Origin: Siphonobacter aquaeclarae
GTDB taxonomy: Bacteria > Bacteroidota > Bacteroidia > Cytophagales > Spirosomataceae
Assembly: GCF_900103285.1 (NCBI RefSeq)
Contig: NZ_FNGS01000001.1
Location: 186,001-250,000, forward strand
Direction of reading: 5' to 3'
DNA length: 64,000 bases
The notes under the pieces were generated by a model. It worked only from the letters and a program-made list of their open reading frames with translations. It was not told the DNA's origin and ran no database searches. The position numbers and the translations under genes are program-made. Positions 1 through 8,435 of this stretch are shown here, in pieces; within the stretch, counting starts at the first letter, position 1; every line of letters begins with the position of its first letter.

Positions 1-2
1 AT

Positions 3-1739
3 CCCCTGAATTTTATCAACGAACAGTCAAACAAAACCCGGGCGAATATCGCCCTGCTCAACGCGTCCCTGCTTTTTAAGCCGATCGAGGCCCTCACGAT
101 ACGCATCTCCGGCGGCGTCGAAAACCGCGACGACCGAACCGACAACTATACCACACGGAAGTTTGTCAACTCCAACGGCGTCGCGAGCGTGAGTACCGGC
201 CAGCAAACGAGCCTGCTCAGTGAAAACACGGTGAGCTATAACAAGACGTTCGGGGGAAGGCACACGGTATCAGCGGTAGCGGGGTTTACCTACCAGGATT
301 TTCTGTCGACGAGCCTTTCTGCCGGCGGCAACGGCTTTCTGAGCGATATCTTTGAAACCTATAACCTCGGCTCCGCTACCACCCCGGGGATACCCGGTTC
401 AGGCTATTCGAAAGCTATTCTGCTGTCGTTTCTGGGGCGGGTGAATTACAATTTTGCTGATAAGTACCTCGTCACGGCGAGTTTCCGCCGGGACGGCGCC
501 TCGAAGTACTCGGAGGGAAACAAGTGGGGCTCCTTTCCCTCCGCCGCAGTGGCCTGGCGCGTATCCAACGAAGATTTCCTGAAAAGCCAGAATACCCTTT
601 CTGACCTTAAAATCCGGGCCAGCTGGGGGCAAACCGGCAGCCAGGCGATCGACCCGTATACCACGCTCAATCAGCTGACTTCGGGGAAAACGGTGTTCGG
701 CGACGCCCTCTATACCACCTTCTCTCCGGGTACTACCCTGCCGGGAAACCTGAAATGGGAGACGACCGCCCAGTTTGACGCCGGATTCGATCTCGGTCTG
801 CTCAAAAACCGCCTGACGGTCACCGTAGACTACTACGTCAAAAACACAAAAGACCTGCTGAATACGGTACGGCTGCCGTCGTCGCTCGGCTATTCCAGTA
901 CCGTCCGCAACGTCGGGCAGGTACAGAACAAGGGGCTGGAGCTCGGCGTCGACGCCCGGATACTGGACGGTCCGGTACGCTGGGACGTCAACGCGAACAT
1001 CGCCTTCAACCGAAACAAAGTCGTCAAACTCTATGACGGCCAGGATATTCTGAGCGGACAGATCAATACGGTTGTGGTCAATGACGTCAGCAATATCCTC
1101 AGGGAAGGACGGCCCATCGGGCAGTTTTGGGGCTATGTGGAAGACGGATATGACGAAAAAGGCAAAATCCGGTACAAGGACCTGGATCAGGACGGCGCCA
1201 TTACCATCAGGGATAAAACCTACATCGGTAATCCAAACCCCGATTTCATCTATGGCCTGAATTCGTCGGTTTCGTACAAAAACTTCGATCTCACGGTTTT
1301 TGTCCAGGGAACGAAGGGCAATGATCTGTTCAACGCCAGCTCCATCGGCAGTACCATCGACTACGGTTTCGGCCTGAATATGCCCCGCGAAGTATACCTC
1401 AACCACTGGACGCCGGAAAAAACACAGGCGAAGTACCCGATTATCAGTAACAACGTCAACGCGCGGATTTCGAACCGTTTTGTGGAAGACGGCTCCTACC
1501 TCCGGCTGAAGAATATCCAACTGGCCTACAATTTCCCGGTCGGCAACTGGAAAGCCCCGTGGCTGCGGAGTATCCAGGTATACGCCAGCGCGCAGAACCT
1601 CCTGACATTCACGAAGTACTCCTGGTGGGATCCGGAAGTCAACTCCGCCGGCGGCGCCAATTCCATCACCCAGGGCGTCGACTTTTACAGCTATCCGGTA
1701 GCCAAATCGTATACGTTCGGCCTGCGGGTCGGCCTCTGA
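3..1739 (+). CDS. SusC/RagA-family TonB-linked outer membrane receptor (C-terminal part)
   Basis: The frame is open from the left edge, so the 5' end lies outside the window. The visible 578 residues are the outer-membrane barrel of a SusC-type importer. Typical SusC barrel segments are present: YLVTASFRRDGASK, WGSFPSAAVAWR, LKIRASWGQTG, GYVEDGYDEKGKIRYKDLDQDG and, near the end, YLRLKNIQLAYNFP. The last residues form an aromatic-rich terminal strand, as usual for barrel proteins. A SusD gene follows after about 23 bases, so the pair should bind and import a glycan or other oligomer with TonB energy. The substrate cannot be read from the sequence. The N-terminal plug is not visible. Confidence 0.95.
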   Translation, partial: PLNFINEQSNKTRANIALLNASLLFKPIEALTIRISGGVENRDDRTDNYTTRKFVNSNGVASVSTGQQTSLLSENTVSYNKTFGGRHTVSAVAGFTYQDFLSTSLSAGGNGFLSDIFETYNLGSATTPGIPGSGYSKAILLSFLGRVNYNFADKYLVTASFRRDGASKYSEGNKWGSFPSAAVAWRVSNEDFLKSQNTLSDLKIRASWGQTGSQAIDPYTTLNQLTSGKTVFGDALYTTFSPGTTLPGNLKWETTAQFDAGFDLGLLKNRLTVTVDYYVKNTKDLLNTVRLPSSLGYSSTVRNVGQVQNKGLELGVDARILDGPVRWDVNANIAFNRNKVVKLYDGQDILSGQINTVVVNDVSNILREGRPIGQFWGYVEDGYDEKGKIRYKDLDQDGAITIRDKTYIGNPNPDFIYGLNSSVSYKNFDLTVFVQGTKGNDLFNASSIGSTIDYGFGLNMPREVYLNHWTPEKTQAKYPIISNNVNARISNRFVEDGSYLRLKNIQLAYNFPVGNWKAPWLRSIQVYASAQNLLTFTKYSWWDPEVNSAGGANSITQGVDFYSYPVAKSYTFGLRVGL

Positions 1740-1762
1740 ATCACCCCCTGAAACGCACAGCT

Positions 1763-3214
1763 ATGTCTGCTCAACACCTACTTATCCGGTTTTTTGCCGC
1801 GGCGCTTCTTTTCGGGGCGACGTCGTGTTCGGACCTCCTGACCGAAAATCCCAGGTCCCTCGCGGTCGAGAACTTTTTCCAGACAGCGGCCGAAGTCGAA
1901 TCGGCGGTCAACGCCGCCTTCACGCCGCTGCGCGCCACCAACTATTCGGTCTATGAAACCTCGCTCGAGTGCCAGTCGGACTACACCGGCGGCCGCGGCA
2001 GCTGGGCGCCCCTGCATGAGTTCCAGGGGCTGAACGACGCGAATATCACCCGGGTGGCGGGCCTCTGGGACGCCTTTTACCTCAGTATCCGGAATGCCAA
2101 CCTGGTGATCCGCCATGCGCCAAATGGTAAGTCCATCAGCCAGGCGGATAAGGATCGGTACGTGGGGGAGGCGCGGTTTCTCCGCGCGTTCAACTACTTC
2201 CAGCTGGTCCGTAACTGGGCGGGTGTTCCGCTGAAAAAAGAAGACAATATGGACGACGCGGACGTTAAACGGGCGTCTGTTGAAGAGGTTTATTCTTTGA
2301 TTGTCAGTGATTTGACGGCAGCTGAAACGGTATTGCCTGAAACGCCGTCCGTCGCCGGCCGACCAACCAGATGGGCCGCCAAAACCCTCCTGGCGGATGT
2401 ATACCTTCACCTCAGCAAATTCGCCGAGGCCCGGGATAAAGCCGCGGAAGTCATCCAGAGTAATAAGTTTTCGCTGGTGCCGGTGACGACCAAAGCCGAT
2501 TTTCAGGTGAAAGTCTGGGGTCCGGAGCTGGTTTCTACGTCCGAGGAAATATTCTTCCTCAAATACACCCGGCAAACCGGGCAGGGTAACTACATGCTGT
2601 GGGTCGCGAACCACCCGGATACCAAGCTGTTCAATTTCGGCGGCGCATACGTGTTGTACGCGGATGTAACGAGCGCGTATTACACTTCCTGGAACAATGC
2701 CGATATCCGTAAGTCCCTGTGGGACAAGATCAATTTCGGCCTTGGTCCCAATACCCTCGTCAGTTCCCGGTTTACCGATCAGGCAGCGGTGGGGCAAAAC
2801 GGCGCTGGCAATGACGACCCGGTTTACAGCTATTCCGACGTCCTGCTGATCTATGCCGAGGCGTCGTCGCGGGCCGGAAACGGACCCACTGCTGCCGGTA
2901 TGGAAGCACTCAATCAGGTACACCGCCGGGCATACGGAAAAGCGCCCGGAGCGGCGGCGGCCGTTGACTACAAAGTCGCCGACTACACCGCCGAAACGTT
3001 TCTCGATCTGGTATTACAGGAGCGCAGCTACGAATTCCAGCTCGAAGGAAAGCGCTGGCTCGATCTCAAGCGGACCGGCCGCGTGAAGGACGTCATCCTG
3101 GCGGCTACCGGTAAAACGGTGGCCGACAAACACCTGCTCTGGCCGATTCCCGTCTCCGAAATGAACTACAACAAAGCCCTCGACCCGGCGAAAGACCAGA
3201 ATCCGGGGTACTAG
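1763..3214 (+). CDS. SusD/RagB-family nutrient-binding outer membrane lipoprotein
   Basis: This 483-residue protein is the surface lid partner of the SusC barrel just upstream. The start is the ATG followed by MSAQHLLIRF. It gives a lipoprotein signal with the lipid-attachment Cys at about residue 22 (GATSCSD). SusD hallmarks include the N-terminal LTENP segment, the TPR-like helix VGEARFLRAFNYFQLVRNWAGVPL, and the C-terminal QERSYEFQLEGKRWLDLKRTGR with the closing LWPIP and NPGY. The open frame extends further 5' over the SusC end, but that part is a shadow without a signal peptide. The stop codon directly abuts the next ATG, so co-transcription with the downstream oxidoreductase is likely. 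Confidence 0.95.
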   Translation: MSAQHLLIRFFAAALLFGATSCSDLLTENPRSLAVENFFQTAAEVESAVNAAFTPLRATNYSVYETSLECQSDYTGGRGSWAPLHEFQGLNDANITRVAGLWDAFYLSIRNANLVIRHAPNGKSISQADKDRYVGEARFLRAFNYFQLVRNWAGVPLKKEDNMDDADVKRASVEEVYSLIVSDLTAAETVLPETPSVAGRPTRWAAKTLLADVYLHLSKFAEARDKAAEVIQSNKFSLVPVTTKADFQVKVWGPELVSTSEEIFFLKYTRQTGQGNYMLWVANHPDTKLFNFGGAYVLYADVTSAYYTSWNNADIRKSLWDKINFGLGPNTLVSSRFTDQAAVGQNGAGNDDPVYSYSDVLLIYAEASSRAGNGPTAAGMEALNQVHRRAYGKAPGAAAAVDYKVADYTAETFLDLVLQERSYEFQLEGKRWLDLKRTGRVKDVILAATGKTVADKHLLWPIPVSEMNYNKALDPAKDQNPGY

Positions 3215-4579
3215 ATGAAGGAAAAACTGCAACGGCGTACCGTGCTGTCAGCTCTCGGCGGCGCGTTGTCAATCAGCATGGTAGCTCCCGGGGAGCGGCT
3301 CGCCGAACCCTATCGCGTACATAAAAAGACGATCCGGACGGATATCCTGGTAGTAGGCGGAGGAACGGCCGGTGTTGTCGCCGCCCTCCAGGCTGCCCGA
3401 GCCGGAAAGAAGACGATACTTGTCGAAAATGGCAGCCAGTTGGGTGGAACGACTACTACCGGAGGTGTGGCTTTCCCAGGTATCTTTTTTGCGTGGGGAA
3501 AACAGGTTATCGGTGGAATAGGCTGGGAAATGGTACAGGAGGCCGTCGCCCTCAACGATGATACCCTCCCGAATTTCTCCATTCCCCACGGCCGGAACCA
3601 CCCCCGCCACCAGGTACGGCTCAACGGGCAGTTGTACGCACTCTTGCTCGAAGAAAAATGCACCGATGCCGGCGTACAGCTCCGCTTTTATGAAACCCCG
3701 ACGAAGGCATCGTTCCGGAACAATACCTGGACAGTCGAAACGATGGGCAAGGGGACGCAAACCGAAATCGTCTGTCAGCAGTTGATCGACTGCACCGGCA
3801 ATGCGTTCGTGACCGCACTGGCGGGATTTGACGTACTCCGGGAGACGGTCACTCAGCCCGGTACGCTGATGTTCCGGATTGGCGGATACGACCTGTCATC
3901 GCTCGATCTGCCGCTGATCCAGTCCCGGTACCAGGACGCCATCAGGCGGGGAGAACTGGTGAAATCCGATTTCCGGAACAACATCGCCGGCCTGCTGCGC
4001 AGCGAAGGGGATAATATCCAGCACGTTCTGGGTGCAGATTCCACGACATCCGAAACCCATACCCTCGCCAACATTGCCGGCAGGGCGTCGCTCCTGAAAA
4101 CGCTCCGGTTTCTGCGGACGCTTCCGGGTCTCGAGAAAACGAAAATCATAGACGTTCAGAACGAAACGGCCGTACGGGAGACCTACCGGATCGACGGGCA
4201 CTACCAGATCACGCATCAGGACTACGTTACGGGTCGTGTTTTTGACGACGCTTTGTCCTATTCATACTACCCGATTGATGTACACGATGAAAACGGGGTA
4301 GTGCCGGATCATCTAAAAGAGGGCGTCGTCCCGACAATCCCGCTCCGGTCCCTGATTCCGAAGCGCAGCCGGAACTTTCTGGTGGCGGGCCGTTGCGTCA
4401 GCAGCGACCGGCTGGCCAATTCCGCGCTCCGGGTACAGGCTTCCTGCATGGGCATGGGGCAGGCTGCGGCAGCGGCGGCGGTACTGGCCTGCGACCGGAA
4501 AACCACACCCCTGGAAGTACCTCATTCGGCTATCAAAAAACTGTTGCGCGAGCACGGAGCGATTGTCCCCGGCGCATGA
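3215..4579 (+). CDS. FAD-dependent oxidoreductase (FAD_oxidored family), probably exported by Tat
   Basis: The protein has 454 residues. After a leader containing RRTVLSALGGAL, which resembles a twin-arginine signal, there is a Rossmann FAD-binding motif VVGGGTAGVVAALQAARAG (about residues 46-64). It is followed by LVENGSQLGGTTTTGG, the usual second half of the FAD_oxidored (PF12831) N-terminus. The C-terminal part has RNFLVAGRCVSSDRLANSALRVQASCMGMGQAAA, a typical closing FAD-contact region. Members are flavin oxidoreductases of poorly known substrate, often encoded with SusCD genes in Bacteroidota. It starts immediately after the SusD stop and overlaps the next start by 4 bases. It may oxidise a sugar or uronate released outside the cytoplasm (inference). 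Confidence 0.85.
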   Translation: MKEKLQRRTVLSALGGALSISMVAPGERLAEPYRVHKKTIRTDILVVGGGTAGVVAALQAARAGKKTILVENGSQLGGTTTTGGVAFPGIFFAWGKQVIGGIGWEMVQEAVALNDDTLPNFSIPHGRNHPRHQVRLNGQLYALLLEEKCTDAGVQLRFYETPTKASFRNNTWTVETMGKGTQTEIVCQQLIDCTGNAFVTALAGFDVLRETVTQPGTLMFRIGGYDLSSLDLPLIQSRYQDAIRRGELVKSDFRNNIAGLLRSEGDNIQHVLGADSTTSETHTLANIAGRASLLKTLRFLRTLPGLEKTKIIDVQNETAVRETYRIDGHYQITHQDYVTGRVFDDALSYSYYPIDVHDENGVVPDHLKEGVVPTIPLRSLIPKRSRNFLVAGRCVSSDRLANSALRVQASCMGMGQAAAAAAVLACDRKTTPLEVPHSAIKKLLREHGAIVPGA

Positions 4580-5679
4580 AAGTGCTGATTTTCATCGGAG
4601 TATGGCTGACGGCGGCGGAGGGCTTTGGGCAGGCTTTCCGTCCGTCGTCGCTGCCATTGGCGCCGGCGGCGACCCTGGGGCACTTCCTGCCCGCCCGGGA
4701 TTCCATCGCTTCCGATACCTTGTACGAATGGGTTTCGGGAGAAGGGTATCCGCTGGCTTTTTTTCGCAAAATCCGCACGAGCGTCTGCTTTGATAACCAG
4801 TGCCGCTTGCTGCGCTGCGCGGTATACTGGAATCCCACAGGCCGTTTTCTGGGATTGTCCTTTCCGCCGGGAGAGTACCTGAGCAAGGCCGAGCACAAGC
4901 CGTTTGTGCCGGAAGAACACGAACGGTTACTGATGCTGCTGGCCGATCCGTCGCTGCCGCTGAAGGACTATACCTACGACGAGCTCGTTCCGCGACGGCA
5001 TACGTCCGGTAGCAACGACGCAGACGGGGTTACATCCGCTACGGCAAAAAATGTACTGGAGTATGTCGTCGAAGGCGCGGCGTTTACGACCTATAAACTC
5101 TGGCACGTTGTCTATGGGTCTACTCAATCCGACATCGATTCCCTTGTCCGCCCGAAAAGTACCGCCGCGTTTCTGCTGCGGGTACTCGATAGTCCGGACG
5201 TCACAGACCGGTTGTGGGCACTGAATCAGATACATAGCCCGGTGCCGGCGGCGCTGTGGCGGCGGCTGACGGGCATTGCTACCGGGAGCGATTACACCCT
5301 GGCGGAAACGGCGGTTCAGCGTCTTCCGGCGGCAGACCTTGTTATCCGGCAGGGCGATCTGTTGGGTGTTGTTGAAAAGGCGCTGCCGTCTGTCCGGAAG
5401 CAACTCTTCACCAAACTGAAAGAAGCGAAGCCGTTTACCCTGGCCGCTCCGCTGGCTGCCCGGCTGCTTTCTGTGCCGGTCGACGAAGCCGCCGCAATAC
5501 TCGACCTGCTTACCTACCACCGTATAGACGATCCGGCAGCCTTGCGGGCCGTTTCGCAGGTACTGGGCGCTCCGAATGCCTTCCTTGCGCGGAAAGCTGC
5601 GGCATGCCTGACGGCCGCGCCGCGACTGGAGGCCGTTGTGCAGCAGCGGCTTGCACGGTACCGGTCGTCCCATCGCTGA
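4576..5679 (+). CDS. exported protein of unknown function with a DGVTSAT motif and HEAT-like C-terminal half
   Basis: The 367-residue product begins at the ATG overlapping the previous stop (ATGA). It has a signal peptide ending near AEGFGQA. The middle contains HTSGSNDADGVTSATAKN followed by VEGAAFTTYKLWHVVYG. The D-G-V-T-S-A-T string resembles the flavin-attachment motif of FMN-binding (NqrC/RnfG-like) domains, but the whole fold cannot be assigned by eye. The last 150 residues are alanine- and leucine-rich helices, for example LARKAAACLTAAPRLEAVVQQRL, and look like degenerate HEAT repeats. Translational coupling to the flavoprotein suggests that the two act in the same exported redox step (inference). 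No firm family name is claimed. Confidence 0.7.
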   Translation: MKVLIFIGVWLTAAEGFGQAFRPSSLPLAPAATLGHFLPARDSIASDTLYEWVSGEGYPLAFFRKIRTSVCFDNQCRLLRCAVYWNPTGRFLGLSFPPGEYLSKAEHKPFVPEEHERLLMLLADPSLPLKDYTYDELVPRRHTSGSNDADGVTSATAKNVLEYVVEGAAFTTYKLWHVVYGSTQSDIDSLVRPKSTAAFLLRVLDSPDVTDRLWALNQIHSPVPAALWRRLTGIATGSDYTLAETAVQRLPAADLVIRQGDLLGVVEKALPSVRKQLFTKLKEAKPFTLAAPLAARLLSVPVDEAAAILDLLTYHRIDDPAALRAVSQVLGAPNAFLARKAAACLTAAPRLEAVVQQRLARYRSSHR

Positions 5680-5787
5680 TCCCTTCATCCGAAAGCCCCT
5701 GTATTCGTCGCCACAGCATAGAAAGTCCGGGGTAATTGGTGAATTTTGAGCGGTCCCGCCGCCGACTTCCGGCGGGAGTATCCTGCC

Positions 5788-6444
5788 ATGATCGGAATTC
5801 TGATATTGTTGCTGATTTCCTGGGGCGCCCTGCGGATGGCGACCGGGCGTGGTTTGACCGCTCTCGGATTAGTACCTGACCGCAGGCTGACCGGCGAGAT
5901 TTTCGGAAGCCTGGCTGCGACGGCTGTGCTTTGCCTCGGCTATCACCTGCTCAAGAATGCGTCGGAAACGGCTGTCGTATCGGTAAATCCTGACTTTACA
6001 GGCATGACTTTTCTTGCCGGACTCCGCAGCGTTATTCAGTCCGTCGTTACGGAAGAGCTTGTCTTCCGCGGAGCGGCATTGTACCTCCTCACCGAATACG
6101 CCGGAGAAAAGAAAGCCGTCGCCATCTCCGCCATAGCTTTTGGCATATACCACTGGTTTTCCTTCGGCCTGTGGGGGCAGGTGGTACCGATGGCGTATGT
6201 TTTTCTGCTGACGGGCGGCGCAGGCTGGGCGTTTGCCCTTTCGTTTGTCCGCACCCGCTCACTTTACGTGCCTGTTGCCCTGCATTTGGGCTGGAATGCC
6301 GTGCACCTGCTGGTATTCGGGAAACAGGGGTATTGGCTGGCCCAGCCTACCCGGTCGGCGCCGGTAGCTTTCGCGGTGGCGCTGTTTCTCTATCAGTTGG
6401 TACTCCTGCCGCTGCTGGCGTACCGGCGGTGGGGGTGGAGATAG
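5788..6444 (+). CDS. CPBP-family intramembrane metalloprotease (Abi/CAAX-like)
   Basis: The 218-residue protein has about six hydrophobic segments and the CPBP signature motifs. The first is VTEELVFRGAALYLL, the EExxxR glutamate pair and arginine. The second is AIAFGIYHWFSFGLWGQ, with the metal-ligand histidine. The third is PVALHLGWNAVHLL, with the second histidine and the asparagine. The family contains CAAX prenyl endopeptidase relatives and bacterial membrane proteases, and the substrate here is unknown. The frame can start earlier at a TTG (5746), but the ATG used here gives a direct entry into the first membrane helix. The gene stands alone: 108 bases follow the preceding stop, and a large inverted repeat lies downstream. 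Confidence 0.85.
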   Translation: MIGILILLLISWGALRMATGRGLTALGLVPDRRLTGEIFGSLAATAVLCLGYHLLKNASETAVVSVNPDFTGMTFLAGLRSVIQSVVTEELVFRGAALYLLTEYAGEKKAVAISAIAFGIYHWFSFGLWGQVVPMAYVFLLTGGAGWAFALSFVRTRSLYVPVALHLGWNAVHLLVFGKQGYWLAQPTRSAPVAFAVALFLYQLVLLPLLAYRRWGWR

Positions 6445-6452
6445 TCTTTTTG

Positions 6453-6554
6453 TTTTCTCACAGAAAGCACAGCATACACAGAAGTTGAAGGAATAGAGGC
6501 CCGATAGCCTCTTTATCACCTTTTTCTGTGTATTCTGTGCTTTCTGTGAGAAAA
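6453..6554. repeat. nested inverted repeat, 31-bp arms, with 9-bp tandem CACAG units
   Basis: Arms 6453-6483 and 6524-6554 are reverse complements over 31 bases with one mismatch. The 40-base spacer holds a second, smaller stem: AGAGGC at 6495-6500 pairs with GCCTCT at 6507-6512. The left arm is built from three 9-base units that each start with CACAG: 6459-6467, 6468-6476 and 6477-6485. The element starts 8 bases after the CPBP stop and ends about 115 bases before the sigma factor. In RNA it could form a long terminator-like stem, and an A-run at 6550-6556 ends the right arm. CACAGA-type tandem repeats are a known kind of intergenic repeat in bacteria, so this may be one copy of a dispersed family. 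Confidence 0.85.
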
Positions 6555-6669
6555 AAACTCCATTTTTTTCAGGACATCCCCTTCCCTCCCGACTCTTTAT
6601 CCGTACAAAGTCATTCCGATAAGGTTCTGGCAAGAAAATCTATAACGATTCGGAGTAAACAGGCCCCGC

Positions 6670-7281
6670 ATGCAGCGTACTCACACCCAGGAATATCCGC
6701 ACCAGGCGAATGAAGCCGTTCTCTGGAAGGCCTTCAAGGAGGGCGATCGGGCAGCTTTTGCCGAGCTGGTGGAGCTATACTACCCGCAGCTGCTGAACTA
6801 TGGCGTGCGGTTTCAGCGCGACAGGGAGTTTGTGAAAGACTGCCTGCACGATCTGTTGCTGGAGCTGTGGAACCGCAGGCAGCGGCTCGACGACGTCCAC
6901 GTCGTCAAAGTATACCTGCTCAAATCCCTCCGCCGGAAAGTACTGAAGGAATCGACCCGCCTGAAATGGTTTCGGGAGGCGCACGAGGTATCGGACGACT
7001 ATGCCTTCGAAGTACAGTTCGCCATCGAAACCTACCTCATCAGCCGGGAGGTGCAGCACGAGGACCTCGTCCGCCTGCGTACCCGGCTCGAGCGCCTCAC
7101 AAAGCGCCAGCGGGAGGCAATCTACCTCCGGTTTTACCAGGATCTTGATTATGACGCCATCGCCGGTGTCATGTCGATTCAGGTCCATTCGGCTGTGAAC
7201 CTCGTGTACGAGGCCCTGAAGCTCCTCCGGCGTAACTGGTTTCTGTCGCTCCTTATCTGGATTCTTCCCTTAAACCCATGA
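6670..7281 (+). CDS. ECF-type RNA polymerase sigma factor
   Basis: This 203-residue sigma-70 family protein has region 2 around residues 20-85 (LWKAFKEGDRAAFAELVELY, then DCLHDLLLELWNRR). Region 4 lies around residues 135-185 (LTKRQREAIYLRFYQDLDY, then a helix-turn-helix ending AVNLVYEALKLLRRN). This is the architecture of the Bacteroidota extracytoplasmic-function sigma factors that act with FecR anti-sigma proteins. The stop overlaps the start of the FecR gene by 4 bases. A SusC with a signalling STN domain follows, so the sigma factor should switch on the glycan-uptake genes downstream when substrate is sensed at the cell surface. Confidence 0.93.
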   Translation: MQRTHTQEYPHQANEAVLWKAFKEGDRAAFAELVELYYPQLLNYGVRFQRDREFVKDCLHDLLLELWNRRQRLDDVHVVKVYLLKSLRRKVLKESTRLKWFREAHEVSDDYAFEVQFAIETYLISREVQHEDLVRLRTRLERLTKRQREAIYLRFYQDLDYDAIAGVMSIQVHSAVNLVYEALKLLRRNWFLSLLIWILPLNP

Positions 7282-8270
7282 AAAACTACAGTCAGTTTGA
7301 CACCGAAGACTTTGTCCAGGATCCCTACTTCCGGAAGTGGGTATTGGGCAAGTTGCCGCCCGGCGACAGCTTCTGGCCGACGTGGCAGTCCGCACATCCC
7401 GGTCGGCAGGAACAGCTGGAGGAGGCCCGTTCGCTTGTCGTGGCGCTTCAACCGGATGACCGCCCTGCCGATCCCGATGAAGTCCGTCTGGCCGTTCAGG
7501 ACATTATGAACGACCTGGACGACCGCCGCCGCCCGTTTCCGCTTCTCCGCATCGCTGCCGGGCTGCTTTTGCTGGCGGGCCTGGGCTGGTGGGTGTGGAC
7601 GGCACTCCTGCCACCGGGCAGCCGGGAAGAGGTGAACCGATCCGCTCTTCCCCGGAAAATCCAGCTGGCCGACGGAACCCGCGTGACGCTGTCGCCGAAC
7701 AGCCGTCTGAAAATCTCCGAGCATTACGGGCAGAAAAAGCGGGAAGTATCACTGACGGGAGAAGCCTTCTTCGACGTCGTCCGGAACCCCGAAAAGCCCT
7801 TTCTCGTCTATGCCGGAAACCTGGTAACGAAAGTACTGGGTACCAGCTTTACGATACGGGCAACGGACGACCGGGTATCGGTTGCCGTCCGGACCGGAAA
7901 GGTGACCGTCTACCGCACGGAGAAAAAGCCGGGATCGGCGCTGTCGGAAGAAATGATCCTGCTGCCCAATCAGCAGGCGGTCATGGAAAAAGCCAGCCTC
8001 GTGAAAACCCTGGTGGAGGAGCCTGTATTGCTCGAAAGTCCGGTCGAACGATTCGCCGAAACGCCTGTAAATGAGGTATTTCACCGCCTCGAAAAGGCCT
8101 ATGGTATCCGGATTCTGTTTGAAGAAGACCAGTTGAAGGACTGCAATTTTACAGCGACGTTTACCCGTGAATCGCTGTTCGACAAACTGAGTTTTGTCTG
8201 TGAGACGATCCAGGCCCGCTATGAGGTCGTCGACGGACAGATTGTGATTGACGGCGCGAAGTGCCGCTGA
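7278..8270 (+). CDS. FecR-family anti-sigma / sigma regulator
   Basis: The 330-residue protein has a cytoplasmic N-terminus and one membrane helix at about residues 88-110 (LLRIAAGLLLLAGLGWWVW). The periplasmic FecR domain is at about 125-220 (KIQLADGTRVTLSPNSRLKI, GEAFFDVVRNPEKPFLVYAG, VLGTSFTIRA). The C-terminal FecR-associated domain (DUF4974 type) starts near RFAETPVNEVFHRLEKAYGI. It is translationally coupled to the sigma factor (ATGA). In this system FecR holds or licenses the sigma factor until the STN domain of the outer-membrane SusC contacts its periplasmic part. Confidence 0.93.
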   Translation: MKNYSQFDTEDFVQDPYFRKWVLGKLPPGDSFWPTWQSAHPGRQEQLEEARSLVVALQPDDRPADPDEVRLAVQDIMNDLDDRRRPFPLLRIAAGLLLLAGLGWWVWTALLPPGSREEVNRSALPRKIQLADGTRVTLSPNSRLKISEHYGQKKREVSLTGEAFFDVVRNPEKPFLVYAGNLVTKVLGTSFTIRATDDRVSVAVRTGKVTVYRTEKKPGSALSEEMILLPNQQAVMEKASLVKTLVEEPVLLESPVERFAETPVNEVFHRLEKAYGIRILFEEDQLKDCNFTATFTRESLFDKLSFVCETIQARYEVVDGQIVIDGAKCR

Positions 8271-8435
8271 TATCCAACCCGCGAAATCTCTGTATCTGAA
8301 AGAAGGCCGGCGGTGCCGCAAACACTGCCGGCCGGATCCCCTGCTCCGGCCTTACCGCAAATAAGACCGGAAGGGAGTGCTTTTGCCAAACGAAAACCGC
8401 TTCACAAAAACAGCCCTGGAAGGCCTTTCAAACCT

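Noticed and set aside
1559-1762. 68-residue N-terminal extension of the first SusD protein
   Set aside because: It overlaps the end of the SusC gene in another frame and would bury the lipoprotein signal.
6459-6485. short CRISPR-like repeat array
   Set aside because: Only three 9-base units occur without spacers, and there are no cas genes. It is a tandem array within an inverted repeat.
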